Assembly (NCBI GenBank): GCA_035578155.1
Contig: JAPWDM010000034.1
Location: 1,676,501 to 1,740,500 of the forward strand
Direction of reading: 5' to 3'
DNA length: 64,000 nucleotides
DNA from: Brachynemurus nebulosus
Lineage: Eukaryota > Arthropoda > Insecta > Neuroptera > Myrmeleontidae
The notes below the pieces were generated by a model that saw nothing but the letters and a program-made list of their open reading frames with translations, was not told the origin of the DNA and did no database searches. Within the stretch, counting starts at the first letter, position 1; each line of letters begins with the position of its first letter. Shown one piece after another: positions 49,236 to 59,624 of the stretch. Both the position numbers and the translations under genes were made by a program.

Positions 49236-50908
49236 TGGCGCGCCGTTAGTGTTTTTAATACGCGAATTGTATTAAACATCAGAAAAATTATATATAATAA
49301 AAAATCAACATCATAGAAATTTTTATAATGAAAATTATATAAAGTTATCTTAAATATAATAATAATTGATCTAATTAAAATGATATACTAAAAAATGATC
49401 TGGGATACTTTTATTGCAATATATTTTATAATAACAATAGTAAAATAAAATTTTAAAAAATAACTTATATTTTAAAAATTTTTATTTGAGTTGTTTATAT
49501 ACAAACATTATATGAATTCAATTTTATTTAAGAAAGAAAAAATTAAATAGTTATATTTTTTAGCTATAGCAGCAAAAATCTGTAGCAAAATATTATTTTA
49601 CAATATAAAATACCTTATTTTTTATTATTGAAACAAATTTTTATTCAATTTTTTTTTCTGAATAAATTTAAATAATCCATTTTCTATTATGTTAATAAAA
49701 CAATTTTTATTATTATATTATTTCTGAATTAAAAGTACATTAAACAAAAGTATATTTTCTTCATTAATATTATCAATAAAAAAAATAATAATAATTCTGA
49801 ATTAAAATTATCAAATAGATAATTTTAATTCTGAATTAAAATTATCTCCTAAGGACCCTTCACATTCTCGCCGAGGTTGGGCGAGGTTCCTCGCCGAGTT
49901 CCTCGCTGCGGTTGGCTGAGGCATATGAATAGCATTATAACACCAACCGCGAGGCACAAGGAAATGACCTTCTACATTCTCGTACTCGGCCAACCTCGCG
50001 AGAATGTGGAGGGTCCTTTATAGATAATTTTAATTCAAAGGATAATTTTAGTTCAGAATTAAAATTATCTAGTTGATAATTTTAATTTGTTTGTAAACTA
50101 AAATTATGCTTAATATAATTTTAATTCAATTTTTATCTGTGTAGAACAAACGAACTAAGTCAAATTAATTATAATATAAATAAAAATAGCTGGCAATAAA
50201 ATTATGTACATAATGAGAATTCATTGAATTTAAATTATACAAGGATGTTATTTTTGGGGGATTGACTAATTTTTTTTTTTTAAATATAATTCAATTATAC
50301 TATTTTCTTGTATCTACGAATGTTACAAGAATTTATGTTTTATTTTATATTTGAATAATATTTATTTAAATAATTACTATGATATTAAATTTATATCTAA
50401 AATAATTGCATTTTAAATAATAATAAACATTATATTTGCGTGGTGACAATAAGTTTAATTGTATTAATTTTCATGATACAGTAATGTATGACTTTCAAGT
50501 TAGTTGTATTATAATAGAAAATCATTCCCATTATATTTAATAAAATAATAATTCACAACAATAACAGCCAACAACATAAAATAGAAATAATTCAATATTC
50601 GTTTTTATTAAACTGAATAAAAATTACGACAATTAAAATTACTTCCAACTATACAAAATTAATTTTATATGCATATATAATTGAAAATATTAAAAATTAT
50701 ATTCACTATCATAATAAATGGGGAAAAAGGCCTATCTTTTCTGTATAAAAAAAATTAATTTTATATTCAGCCACAAGTTTAATTAATTCCTTTTATATTT
50801 ATAATAATAAAAATTCTTATTCTAAATTTTATTATAATTTTTTTGAGGTAATTTGATTTTTAATTATATATTTAATATTTTTGGGATTAAAAACACTAAC
50901 GCGCGCCA
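49236..50908. mobile_element. TIR element, 1.67 kb, TA target
   Basis: TA|TGGCGCGCCGTTAGTGTTTT (left) and (reverse complement) TA|TGGCGCGCGTTAGTGTTTTT (right) are 24-bp TIRs with one indel, continuing to TTAAT. The interior is extremely AT-rich, with many TAATTTTAATTC hairpins and no transposase frame. A GC-rich MITE is inserted at 49,851. Confidence 0.7.
49851..50019. mobile_element. GC-rich MITE nested in the 49.2-50.9 kb element
   Basis: AGGACCCTTCACATTCTCG (left) and the reverse complement of the right end, AGGACCCTCCACATTCTCG, are TIRs continuing into GCCGAGGTTGG-like text. The target duplication is not clear. The 60-codon ORF inside is an artefact. Confidence 0.75.
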
Positions 50909-50910
50909 TA

Positions 50911-51951
50911 GTTTTAAGTATAAGTTCACAGTAATAAATTTACGATAATAAAAGACATATTTTTAAATTTAATAGATTTGAGCGTTACTTTATGATATTC
51001 CATATTTGATATTAGTAAATAAAACACATTTCCTTTGCAAAATACCACTTTTTAATATATTACTTTTAATTTACTTTGCAAAATACCAAATGAAAGTGGT
51101 AATTTGAAAAATAGAGTATTTTTATTTACTAATATGATATATTTTTATGTCGAAATTCGACTAATTGCCTGGAATAGTGGTTTTAAATGTTTTTAACTTG
51201 ATCACAGTAAAGCAAACGATGATGCCAAAGGAAAAGTAAAATATTAAAATATATTCGTAATTTTTTTTAACTAACTGTATAATAACTCTAATTAATATTT
51301 ATAAAACATTATTTACATTATAATTCAAATAAATTCATAATTTTTTGTAGTGTTACATTTTTCAAAACAATTTCTTCATTGTTAGTTCGCAAATACCATT
51401 CATTTAGAAAATATAAGAAAATGAAACATAAGTATATACATTTTTTTTTGCTGTAAATATCACAATTTATGATCTTATACATATATGTATGTATGCATTC
51501 AAGTAATAGTATTAACGAAGTAAAATAAATGTCTATACCTACTTATTCAATTCTCATATCTGAGTACTTATACGATTAAATTTATTTTTGCTAAGAGAGT
51601 GAGTCGTAGTAGCTGAAGTAAGTTAATGATTAATCTTGTAATACCAATATGTACTATTAGACTTGACTTGGTTAAAATTGTATTTTTTTCTTTCTTAATT
51701 CTATTTTTTTTTTTAACATAGGTATAATACATACATGTTCGAATCATATTTCAAGAGTTTCTACTTCTGGAATTTGATAGTCGAGTTTACGCAGTAAGAA
51801 AAGTTGACTAAATATTGTGAAATTTTATTTTTATACCTATTTTTACAAGTAATATTACCTTTTTGTTAACTGTATTAGTTAAAATAGTAAAAATAAAATA
51901 TAATTAACGCCTATATCTTAAATTTTTTAAGGTACAAGAATGCTTGATCAG
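50911..51951. other. AT-rich DNA without recognised gene
   Basis: GCAAAATACCA(CT/AA) words near 51,037 and 51,078 suggest a small duplication. No gene seen. Confidence 0.4.
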
Positions 51952-51954
51952 TTA

Positions 51955-52414
51955 GGCCCGATTTACATTAACGCTCTGCTCTCACTCCGATATCACTCCG
52001 CTCCAGGTTCAATAAAATATTCTTATACAATAAACAATGAGTGTATTCACATCATCGCTCTGATATCGGTCCGATATCAGTCACGGTTGGCTCTCGCTCC
52101 AATGTCACTCCAATATCAATACCACTCAGGTAATATTTTATCGGAGCGATATCAGACTTGTTATGGCTTGTACCTATAGTGTAAACACTTTTTTGATTCC
52201 ACTACACTCCGCTTGCATTCAGTTGTTATGAAAAGATATTTGTATCGAACTGAGACTGAACTGGGAGTGTACCCAGAGCAGCATTATAATGCGGATAGAG
52301 AACGAATAGGTACCAGCATGATATCAGCACTGTAATGTGAACACAACAAGATTATATCGAATCGGGAGCGTAGTGATATCGGAGTGAGAGCAGTGCGTTA
52401 ATGTAAATCGGGCT
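51955..52414. mobile_element. PIF/Harbinger-type MITE, 460 bp (second family)
   Basis: The TIRs GGCCCGATTTACATTAACGC and (right, reverse complement) AGCCCGATTTACATTAACGC continue through CTCTCACTCCGATATCACT. TTA lies on both sides (51,952-51,954; 52,415-52,417). The interior repeats CCGATATCA-type words. The 79-codon frame is not a gene. Confidence 0.82.
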
Positions 52415-52417
52415 TTA

Positions 52418-53481
52418 GTTACCTATTGACACTTATTGGCGCTGAATTCTACTTGCGTAATTGACAATCCTTTTATTCATCGACTGTGTCATTCTATCAG
52501 CTTTTTATTAGTATTAATAATAAATAAGTAAATATTACAGTGGCGCCTCCTTTATTCATTAATAGTGCAAATTTTTTGTTCACCGTCAGTCATTATTAAA
52601 ATCAAAATGAATTTGTCCTTGAATACCCTTTTTATTTATAACGATATGAATTGAATGTAGGGTTCAAGGGAGTTCATCATACATACTTTTTTCTTTTCTA
52701 ATATAAAAATATGTGTATCTTAAGAGCATATTCAGGATGAACAATTTTTAAAACTTATTTCACAGTCAGTAATGAAATATATCAGTTGCTTTTTTCGTGA
52801 AGGTATTTTTACAATAATTTTTTTTTTTAGTTTTTGTAAAAGTTATTTTAATGTGATAATTATAGAAATAAAGGTGAAAAAACTGATTCGATAGAATATT
52901 TTTATTTTAGGAAAATATTTTTTACACTAATTATATAATTTTATAACAGCAATAATTTTTTCTATTGTTTTTTGTTTCCCATCGGTTGGCCATTATAGCG
53001 TACGATTCTGTTTAAAAATAAGTGTTAAGCAATATAATTTTAGTGATCAAATTGATTGTATTTTCGTAGCGATTTACCTATTCACTGATATTTTCTAGGC
53101 AGATGTAGGTATATACTTTGTACCTTTATTTAAAATTGATATCTTTGTGCGATTAAACTTATTATTTATTATTTGCAAAATGATTTTTGACGGCACACAG
53201 CTATCGCAATAGCAGAGATGAGCCACTATTAAAGGTATAATTTTAAAAGTGGGTGTAAATTCACATATGCCTACATATTTTAATACATTTTTGTATATAT
53301 TTAAACAGGAATTTAAAAATTGTCCAAATAACATTCTCGATAAAACTATCGGAATTTTGCAGAAATACTATAGATAAGTAGAATGGTGTTTTTAAAAATA
53401 CGAAATTCCAAATAGGGTAGTTTAGGAGCCATACCAAAAAGTTGCAAAAAATTTCTTTTTCATGTAATAATTTCTTACTGT
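52418..53481. other. AT-rich DNA without recognised gene
   Basis: Nothing supportable. The 79-codon minus frame at 53,095-53,334 has no known motif. Confidence 0.4.
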
Positions 53482-53699
53482 TAAAGGCAAGTCCAGACGC
53501 AACGTCTTATCTGAACGATAAAACATTCATGCAAATTGTTCGACAAAACGTACAAAAATTAGTGTGTCCACACGTCTCCAACTTATCGTTCAAATTTCAG
53601 TTTCACGACGTTTGTCATGAACAAAACACTTCTTTGGGTACTCTATGGTGTTTGCATTTTAATAAAAAATAAAAGAAAAAATCGAAGATTAAGATTGAA

Positions 53700-53832
53700 T
53701 AATCGAGGGAATGGCTCTTAAAAAGACATGAATTTTCTCATGTCAGACTATTACGTGAACTCCATAATGAAGCAGATGATTGGCGTAATTACCTAAAGAT
53801 GGACACTGAAACTTACAGCCATTTATTAAACT
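53700..53832 (+). pseudogene. Harbinger DDE transposase, N-terminal fragment
   Basis: The frame starting at about 53,712 encodes WLLKRHEFSHVRLLRELHNE, then ADDWRNYLKMDTETYSHLL (to about 53,830). This is the N-terminal signature just before the DDE domain of PIF/Harbinger (HARBI1-like) transposases: W-L-x-R, L-x-E-L, F/W-R-N-Y-L-x-M-D-x-x-T-Y. None of the catalytic D-D-E residues are present. The sequence changes to unrelated frame after HLL, where it runs into the 3' end of the opposite-strand MADF gene. There are stops upstream in the same frame (TAA at about 53,700), so it cannot be expressed as such. The assignment is from remembered motif, without a search. Confidence 0.7.
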
Positions 53833-54085
53833 CTTTTAGTAGATTTAAATATTTTAGCCCGTTCTTTTTTGTTAACGATTCGTAAAGAATCAATTTTTTT
53901 ACTATTTCCTTGTTAACCGTTTCGTCAATGTCTCCGTATTTTTCAATCAGGGCTTCGTATGCCTGAGACTTTTTATTCCAGTCACTGTACTCTGGGCTTT
54001 TAACTTGCCACAAGCAAGGAAAACTCCTATCAAGTTCAATAAATTCACACAAAAATTGACGAGAGCATTGACGAAGATCAGACAT
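53813..54085 (-). CDS. MADF-domain protein of a Harbinger element, C-terminally truncated
   Basis: A 90-residue frame with a true ATG at 54,085. Residues 11-75 carry the MADF (Myb/SANT-like) pattern: FIELDRSFPCLWQVKSPEY (15-33), then Y-E-A-L-I-E-K-Y-G-D-I and a VKKLI segment where MADF proteins have helix 3. In Harbinger elements a Myb-like partner helps the transposase enter the nucleus and bind the termini; that role is family knowledge and not visible here. The protein ends soon after the domain with LLKEFNKWL, where family members usually run on, which fits loss of the 3' half by the deletion that also removed most of the transposase. It lies inside the TIRs of 53,485-54,439, so it is transposon-borne and not a host gene. 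Confidence 0.72.
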   Translation of the reverse strand: MSDLRQCSRQFLCEFIELDRSFPCLWQVKSPEYSDWNKKSQAYEALIEKYGDIDETVNKEIVKKLILYESLTKKNGLKYLNLLKEFNKWL

Positions 54086-54442
54086 TATACAATAAATTAA
54101 AAATTATAAAATAAAAAACAAAATTACCTAATGCAAAAAATTTTATTTTTAAAAATTTTAAATTTTTAAATTAACGCACACGAAGCAACAGAATACTACG
54201 ATATTATGTATAAAAATACTACAAATCGTTTCGATAAAACGAAGGTGCGTTCAGATGCGCCAACTTGTCGTTCCAATTTTCATAAAATGATGCCTCGCAG
54301 CTTAAACTTTCGACTTATTCTACAACCTCATTTTCGTCATGCAAGACGTACGTTGTGCGCTCCACACACTACGTTTTATCTGAACGATTTGTTGATTCAA
54401 ACAAGTCGTTCAGATAAGACGTTGCGTCTGAACCGGCCTTAA

Positions 54443-55697
54443 GATCTGCGACATGTTTTTATTTATACATTCTCGTACCACTGTTTTACGTATGCGATCT
54501 TCTTCAAATTATTCTGTGAGTTGTGACAGAAATAGGTTGTGATAACGGAAAAAATTATAAATCAAAATTGTATACGATATGAATATAAACGGTTATAAGT
54601 AAAGGGATTACAGTTTCAGAGAAACCTACTTCCACAGTTTTAAACACAGACTTATAGTCAAATTATAATTTAGTATTTAATTATAATTTTATTAATGTTA
54701 TTCACAGAAGAAAATTATGAAAATATAAGTGGAATTTAATGTTTTAAAACTTTTAATTACAATTAATCTCATTTCATTTAAATAAAGTAATCTGCATCCA
54801 TTATAAACATTGTACGTAATTACATGTATGTTAATTAACCTCTTCTAGTGACATTTAAAGTAATAAATTTCTGCTAATAATTAATGTTTAACTTCGAAAA
54901 GCGTCTCAAGGTTTTCACGGAAAAATTTATTAATTACATTTTGTTTTATATTTTTTTTTCTTAAACAAATTCATTTGTTTCTTAATTAAAAATATTGTAG
55001 TCTAGAATATTCTTTTGTGTGTATCCCATTTTTAATTTCATTATTATCAAATTTTTTTGGAATTAATTAATTACGTAAAAAATTATAATTTATTAAGAAT
55101 ACAATTTACAAATAAAGTTGTTGTTTTTTATGTTTTTTTAAAGAAAATTTTATTAATTGTTTGGAACAAATAGCTTAATTAATACTAGTAACTGAATGAA
55201 GGTTTCAATGCAAAATTGTTATTATTACCATAAATATTTTTGAGTAAGGTATTTTTTTTAATTTATGAGTTTTCTTTTGATAACCAAATATAAATTAAAA
55301 ACAGTCCAAATTATATAAGTTGTCCATATCTTCATTGATCTTCGGGAATTTCTGGAATTAAAAATTTTCTGACAAAATAATACGATAAAAGCTGTCTGAA
55401 TTATCGTTCCTGAAATGAATTTATTATGTACTTCTCTTTTCGTCTATATTGTGGCTCACCAAAAGTACCACAGACATAAATTGTTTTCGTCCAATATTAA
55501 AAACAAACATCGCAAACGTGGGTCAAGTCACTCATTAATAATTTCAAGTGACCTACTTAAGTTTCGGAAATAAACATATCAAAATAAATTATATGTACGG
55601 TGATTACCAGTCTTTTTTTACAAAGGAGAGTCGTTTTTTTTGAAGTTTTGTCTCTTTAGTATTTTTTTTTAAGTTCTGTATATTTCAAATGTTATTT
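54443..55697. other. AT-rich DNA without recognised gene
   Basis: Nothing supportable up to the GTAC target site of the LTR element. Confidence 0.4.
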
Positions 55698-56130
55698 GTA
55701 CTGTCGTGCGTGACGTATGTGATTGGAGTTGATCGGGACTTCCTACACCAGGTTGACGTAGTTGAAGCGTAAAATCGAACTCGTTCAGGATTTCTGACAC
55801 CAGTAATTCAGTTAATTTTAATTGAGGAATTACACCCAATTTACTATAAAGTTGTAGATTTTTCTTCTTGTTTAAAGAATTAATTACTTTTCAACTTTAT
55901 TACTTTAACACTTTTAATTCACACTTTAACGATCTGACTCTAGAAATGTTAATTGAAAATAAAGACTTAAATATGATTTATTATTACATTTATTGCATAA
56001 TAAAATAATTAACAACAATAAGTGACAATAATTACAGGTTTAAAATATTCGACTAAGATTTTTGACTGACTGGCTTCTATACAATTTGTTAATGATATAT
56101 ATATATATTGTGTTAATTGATTTTTTGGGG

Positions 56131-56253
56131 TGAAAGTGTAATTTCGGTGGCGACTGTTGTCCTTGTATGAATGATGCAACAACGAGGGTGAAATCAGTAG
56201 ATTTCCAGTGACGACTGCTGACCTTGCATATATGATGCGATAGCGAAGGTGAA
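56131..56253 (-). promoter_or_regulatory. Imperfect direct repeats in LTR U3, two units of about 58-61 bp
   Basis: On the plus strand, units start at TGAAAGTGTAATTTC (56,131) and TGAAATCAGTAGATTTCC (56,189), each continuing with GACGACTG/GCGACTG, CCTTG, ATGATGC and GAGGG/GAAGG; a third TGAAAG follows at 56,250. Repeats upstream of the transcription start often act as enhancers; here that is inference. The same units are in the other LTR at about 63,425-63,547. Confidence 0.7.
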
Positions 56254-56306
56254 AGTCGAGTGATAATGGTTTTCTGGAGTCCATTAGATTTATATTGGAA
56301 TGTTAA

Positions 56307-56324
56307 TGTAGTGAAATCACTACA
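56307..56324. repeat. Palindrome at LTR tip
   Basis: TGTAGTGA-AA-TCACTACA: perfect 8-bp arms at the outer tip of U3, also at 63,601-63,618. It overlaps the integrase recognition end. Confidence 0.9.
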
Positions 56325-56337
56325 ATCCTCCCTTCGA
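56325..56337 (-). other. Polypurine tract
   Basis: On the minus strand TCGAAGGGAGGAT lies immediately before the 3' LTR, the expected place for plus-strand priming. Confidence 0.75.
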
Positions 56338-56345
56338 AGATTCGA

Positions 56346-58331
56346 CTATAACCTAAAAGGTTTTAGCTCGATTGGATCTTGGCGTCTTCTTCTTGAAGAT
56401 GGCTTGGGTGATTTGGAGTTTTCATGTGCGCCTTGGATGGTCCTTATGGTTAACGCTTGTATTTGGTCTTCTGGTTCCATTAGTGGAGTAGTGGTGAAAT
56501 GAACTGATGGCGGTTGTGCCTGTTTTCTGTTGTAGCATTGATTAAATATTCGAATACATGGATTTCCGCTCGTACAGCAAGTTCCATTCAATCTTGGTAT
56601 ACAACATTTTAATAGTGAAAATAATCCGCATTTGTAGAAGCCAAACAGGGATAGTATGACAATTACGATACCAGCTGTTAGTTGGATGGAAAACCAATTG
56701 GAAGTTGAGAATGATTTTCCGAGGAATTCCACATGTTCGCTCATTTCTTTGTTTAATTGTTGATCCAGTGTTTGCAGATGATGGAAGTTGTCCGTTAGTT
56801 TTTCTAAGCTGTTGTAATGAAGTTGCAGTGGCGTTAAATTTCGGATTTGTTTCGTTTTGTTTCTACATTCGTCGCAACTCTGTAGTGATATTTTTGGTAT
56901 GAAATCGTTGTAATGGTATATAGCTTTTGTTGTTGTGGGTCTAAGTTCAATGTGTTTCGTAAATGCGTAGCATGGCGAGTCTAGCGTTATTTTGACGATT
57001 TCTTCTTTTATCTCGTATTGTTTGATTACGTTGTTACAATTTGTGGTAAGTGCGATCGGTGTTGAACTGGTTGCCAGCCATTGATTTGGATGTATTTGCT
57101 GCCATATTTCGTGTTCGCCATAGTATTTTATGACTTCGCATTCGATTGGAATGTTGTGCGTTGTTATATCGAAGAGTTGTAGTTCACATTCATTATGATT
57201 TTCTTTGTAGGTTGTATCTTCTTTACAGATGAATTGTTGGCGTTGGTATTCTTTGCAATTCGTCAGTGTCTGTTCTAATATATGTTTAAGACGATTTTTG
57301 CTTGTGAAGAAGTAGGGTTTTTGGATTTTTATGGTTTGGTAAAGGTTAGCTAGTAGTGGATCGGGTTGAGGTATTGAGTATATTCGAAATAAATCGTATT
57401 CGTTGATATCAATTAAAGGTATTTTAATTTCGACAACAAGTGTATGTTTAAGGTTGTAAGTCATTGTGTCGGCTATTTTATAATAGTATTCGACGTTACT
57501 GTACGTTGGGGGAAAGGGTAAATTAAGATTTTTGCTTTTTTGCAATTCGTGTATAAGTGTACGAGGAGGTAAGATATCAAAATTAACTAAATTATGTCTC
57601 GCTAAAGTTATTGATCTTTCGAATTTACTTATTAGTTTATTTAATAATGAGAGTAATTCTTTCAACAAGTTTTCGATTTGAGTCATTGTAACCGTTTCGT
57701 CTACGTTTTGTATTTTATTATTCGTTTTGGTCGTTTGTGACACTAATTCGTTAACTTTAGATTCAACAATGTGTATCTGTGTTTGGGTTTTGTTTAATTG
57801 ATTTATACTATCTGTGATGATTCTAATTTGATGCTGTAAGATTTTATTTACGTCATTTTGTTCTTTAACTAGTTTATTCACATTTGTAAATAAAAAATCT
57901 GCATCTGTAGCGTCGGGATTTCCAGTGAGTTTATGCCAAATGTTTCCGATGGCATCGAACCAACCGTGTTCGTAGTGGATTTCCCTTTTCTGTCGTCTTA
58001 GAGTTTCAAAATAACTTTTGGATAGATCTGTTAATCTGTCATTTAAATCGTTATATTCTAATTCATAAAGTGTATATGTTAGTTTGCATTGTTGTTCGTT
58101 TTGTTTTAGTTTACATAATGAGTCTAACTTGCTTAAGTAATTAGGGATATTTACTATAATTTTCTCTACAAAACTTATGTTAAAATAATGGATGAGTGAT
58201 AAATAGTTATTTATGATTTTAGCTTCGCCTAAATGGTTATAGTATACGCCTGTATTTTTTAGTTTTTCAACAGTTACTTGGCCCTGGCACTGGTTCGTCA
58301 GTAACAGAATGAGGATCGGCATTAGAATCAT
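56346..58331 (-). CDS. env: Envelope glycoprotein (errantivirus F-type)
   Basis: The open frame reaches back to a TTG at 58,340, but the first ATG is 58,331, giving 661 residues. Numbering below is from the TTG. A hydrophobic signal peptide (about 4-20) is followed by the ectodomain; a furin-type site RRQKR (115-119) and then GWFDAIGNIWHKLTG (126-140), the fusion-peptide-like region of F-type proteins; a coiled-coil-like part (about 150-240); a Cys-rich distal ectodomain; a transmembrane helix LTAGIVIVILSLFGF (about 554-568); and a Cys-rich juxtamembrane part with a basic tail (SRRRRQ). Class I fusion is inferred from the relationship with baculovirus F proteins. No stop or frame break interrupts it. 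The ATG directly follows CTTTTGTTTCAG, a strong 3' splice acceptor, so expression from spliced RNA is likely. Confidence 0.92.
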   Translation of the reverse strand: MILMPILILLLTNQCQGQVTVEKLKNTGVYYNHLGEAKIINNYLSLIHYFNISFVEKIIVNIPNYLSKLDSLCKLKQNEQQCKLTYTLYELEYNDLNDRLTDLSKSYFETLRRQKREIHYEHGWFDAIGNIWHKLTGNPDATDADFLFTNVNKLVKEQNDVNKILQHQIRIITDSINQLNKTQTQIHIVESKVNELVSQTTKTNNKIQNVDETVTMTQIENLLKELLSLLNKLISKFERSITLARHNLVNFDILPPRTLIHELQKSKNLNLPFPPTYSNVEYYYKIADTMTYNLKHTLVVEIKIPLIDINEYDLFRIYSIPQPDPLLANLYQTIKIQKPYFFTSKNRLKHILEQTLTNCKEYQRQQFICKEDTTYKENHNECELQLFDITTHNIPIECEVIKYYGEHEIWQQIHPNQWLATSSTPIALTTNCNNVIKQYEIKEEIVKITLDSPCYAFTKHIELRPTTTKAIYHYNDFIPKISLQSCDECRNKTKQIRNLTPLQLHYNSLEKLTDNFHHLQTLDQQLNKEMSEHVEFLGKSFSTSNWFSIQLTAGIVIVILSLFGFYKCGLFSLLKCCIPRLNGTCCTSGNPCIRIFNQCYNRKQAQPPSVHFTTTPLMEPEDQIQALTIRTIQGAHENSKSPKPSSRRRRQDPIELKPFRL

Positions 58332-59247
58332 CTGAAACAAAAGGTTTCAAATGTTTATAATGTATCCATTTTTCCGTTTTCTTAAGTTTTAAAAGGGCTA
58401 CTTGTTTTTCAGGGTAAATTTTTAATATTTTAAATGGTCCTTTATAATAACTTTTTAATTTTTTGTCCTTATCATGTTTGTGCGCGACGTTATCAAACAT
58501 GAGGACTTGCTGACCTACTTGGAAAGTTTTTTCTTTGGTATTTTTGTCGTAATACTCCTTGTTTTTCGTTTTAGAATTAGTTAAATTTTCTTTCGCGTTT
58601 TTTCTTAAATTAGTTATTTTATTTTTTATGTCGGTAGCTAGATGATTGTAAGTGGGCAAATTAGATTTCGTTTTTAAGTCTTTAGCCTTTTCACCGAATA
58701 CAAGTTCATAAGGAGTGAATTTGGTATTTCGGTTTTCTGTGGTGTTGTAGGAGTAACATGCTAATTGTATGTAATGATCCCAGTCGTTGAGGTTATCATT
58801 TACATAGTTGCGAAGGAAATTTTTAAGCTCTTGGTGACTTCTTTCTATACTGCCGTTACTTTGTGGGTTGTAGGGTGTTGTTTGTTTGTGTTTGATGTTT
58901 AAAATACGGTTAATTTCTTTGATCATATTGTTTGTAAAATTGATTCCGTTATCCGTAAGGATAATATTTGGGAAGCCATATTTAGTGCAGTGATCTAGAA
59001 ATTTTAATGCAGTATATTCTGCATTATTTTGGGGTATTGGATACGCATTTATAAATTTCGTAAGATTATCTTGAATTGTAATTACATAACGATTGTTAGC
59101 TTCAGTTACCGCGAAGGGTCCCATGATATCGAGGGATACCATTTCGTTGAAGCTGGATGGTGTTTCTGTTGTTACCATAGGTGGATTTTTATTTTTCGGT
59201 ACCTTATTAACTTGGCACTGAGGACAAGCTTTTATATATTCTTCCAC
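58267..59247 (-). CDS. pol: Pol C-terminal part: integrase core and C-terminal domain
   Basis: 326 residues. The nominal start is GTG, in fact an internal Val codon of Pol. CPQC (8-11) completes the HHCC zinc finger. The catalytic D-D-35-E triad is VSLDIMGPF (Asp 40), LTDNGINF (Asp 99) and NGSIERSHQ (Glu 135), with spacing 35. The C-terminal part has the GPFKILKIYP strand typical of the Ty3/gypsy GPY/F module. The integrase inserts the cDNA; the GTAC repeats flanking the element agree with a 4-bp staggered cut. The 3' end overlaps env by about 65-74 bases in a different frame, common in errantiviruses. It is separated from upstream pol by a frame break. Confidence 0.92.
   Translation of the reverse strand: MEEYIKACPQCQVNKVPKNKNPPMVTTETPSSFNEMVSLDIMGPFAVTEANNRYVITIQDNLTKFINAYPIPQNNAEYTALKFLDHCTKYGFPNIILTDNGINFTNNMIKEINRILNIKHKQTTPYNPQSNGSIERSHQELKNFLRNYVNDNLNDWDHYIQLACYSYNTTENRNTKFTPYELVFGEKAKDLKTKSNLPTYNHLATDIKNKITNLRKNAKENLTNSKTKNKEYYDKNTKEKTFQVGQQVLMFDNVAHKHDKDKKLKSYYKGPFKILKIYPEKQVALLKLKKTEKWIHYKHLKPFVSDDSNADPHSVTDEPVPGPSNC
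58332..58345 (-). promoter_or_regulatory. Candidate 3' splice acceptor for env mRNA
   Basis: On the minus strand CCTTTTGTTTCAG abuts the env ATG. Errantivirus env is known to be translated from a spliced subgenomic RNA. The matching donor was not identified. Confidence 0.6.
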
Positions 59248-59251
59248 GTCT

Positions 59252-59542
59252 TTAGAGAGAGTTTTCCAGAAATATTTTCTGCCTAAGTTTTTTTATGGTA
59301 TTTTTGACACCTTTGTGTCCAGAGGTAAGATCATCGTGGGCTTGTTTTATTAACAGTTTGCGTTCATTGTGATCTCTTACAATTATGGTATTACTTCGTA
59401 AAATGTTTATTTCTGTTTCAGTTCCAGAAAAGAAATAAAATAATAATTTATTAAATGTGTCTTCTGGAATTAAAATTGATAATTGTGGTATATCGTAAAT
59501 ATAGATAAATGGTGGTTTTAAAATTTGTGTCCATTGGTACAA
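59252..59542 (-). pseudogene. pol: Pol middle segment: integrase zinc-binding N-terminus, between two frame breaks
   Basis: The nominal start is a TTG and the frame is open further upstream to about 59,670, so this is an internal piece of Pol and not a separate gene. Its end has HDDLTSGHKGVKNTIKKLRQ, the two His of the integrase HHCC zinc site; the two Cys (CPQC) are in the next frame. The stop follows a 4-T run (59,275-59,278) and a 7-T run (59,288-59,294, both plus strand), where the second frame break must lie. Confidence 0.85.
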
Positions 59543-59624
59543 TGTATATAGTGACTCAAATAGGTTTTCTAAAGTTATTTGATCTAAAGCGTTATTTTTA
59601 CAGGGTAGTATATAGAGATTTTTA

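Larger units (their letters stand above)
53485..54439. mobile_element. PIF/Harbinger remnant with internal deletion
   Basis: This 955-bp element has TIRs sharing CAGACGCAACGTCTTATCTG on both ends (left from 53,485, right reverse complement from 54,439), and TAA on both sides (53,482-53,484; 54,440-54,442). Inside are the start of a DDE transposase on the plus strand and a MADF-domain gene on the minus strand, pointing at each other. That is the two-gene content of autonomous Harbinger elements. The transposase is cut off at the MADF 3' end, so a large internal deletion is inferred. Confidence 0.85.
55702..56324 (-). repeat. 3' LTR (623 bp)
   Basis: Same sequence as the 5' LTR by eye apart from a much shorter (TA)n (about 56,095-56,108). 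The 91-codon frame at 56,009-56,284 is LTR text. Confidence 0.95.

Noticed and set aside
51940..52179. 79-codon frame
   Set aside because: It begins in the flank and runs through the TIR of a MITE, with no domain.
56009..56284. 91-codon frame in the 3' LTR (and 103-codon in the 5' LTR)
   Set aside because: It is U3/R sequence of the LTR, a shadow frame ending in (TA)n.
56260..56902. Plus-strand ORFs opposite env, pol and gag (e.g. 56,260-56,502; 59,029-59,286; 62,553-63,030)
   Set aside because: Antisense shadows of well-supported minus-strand genes.
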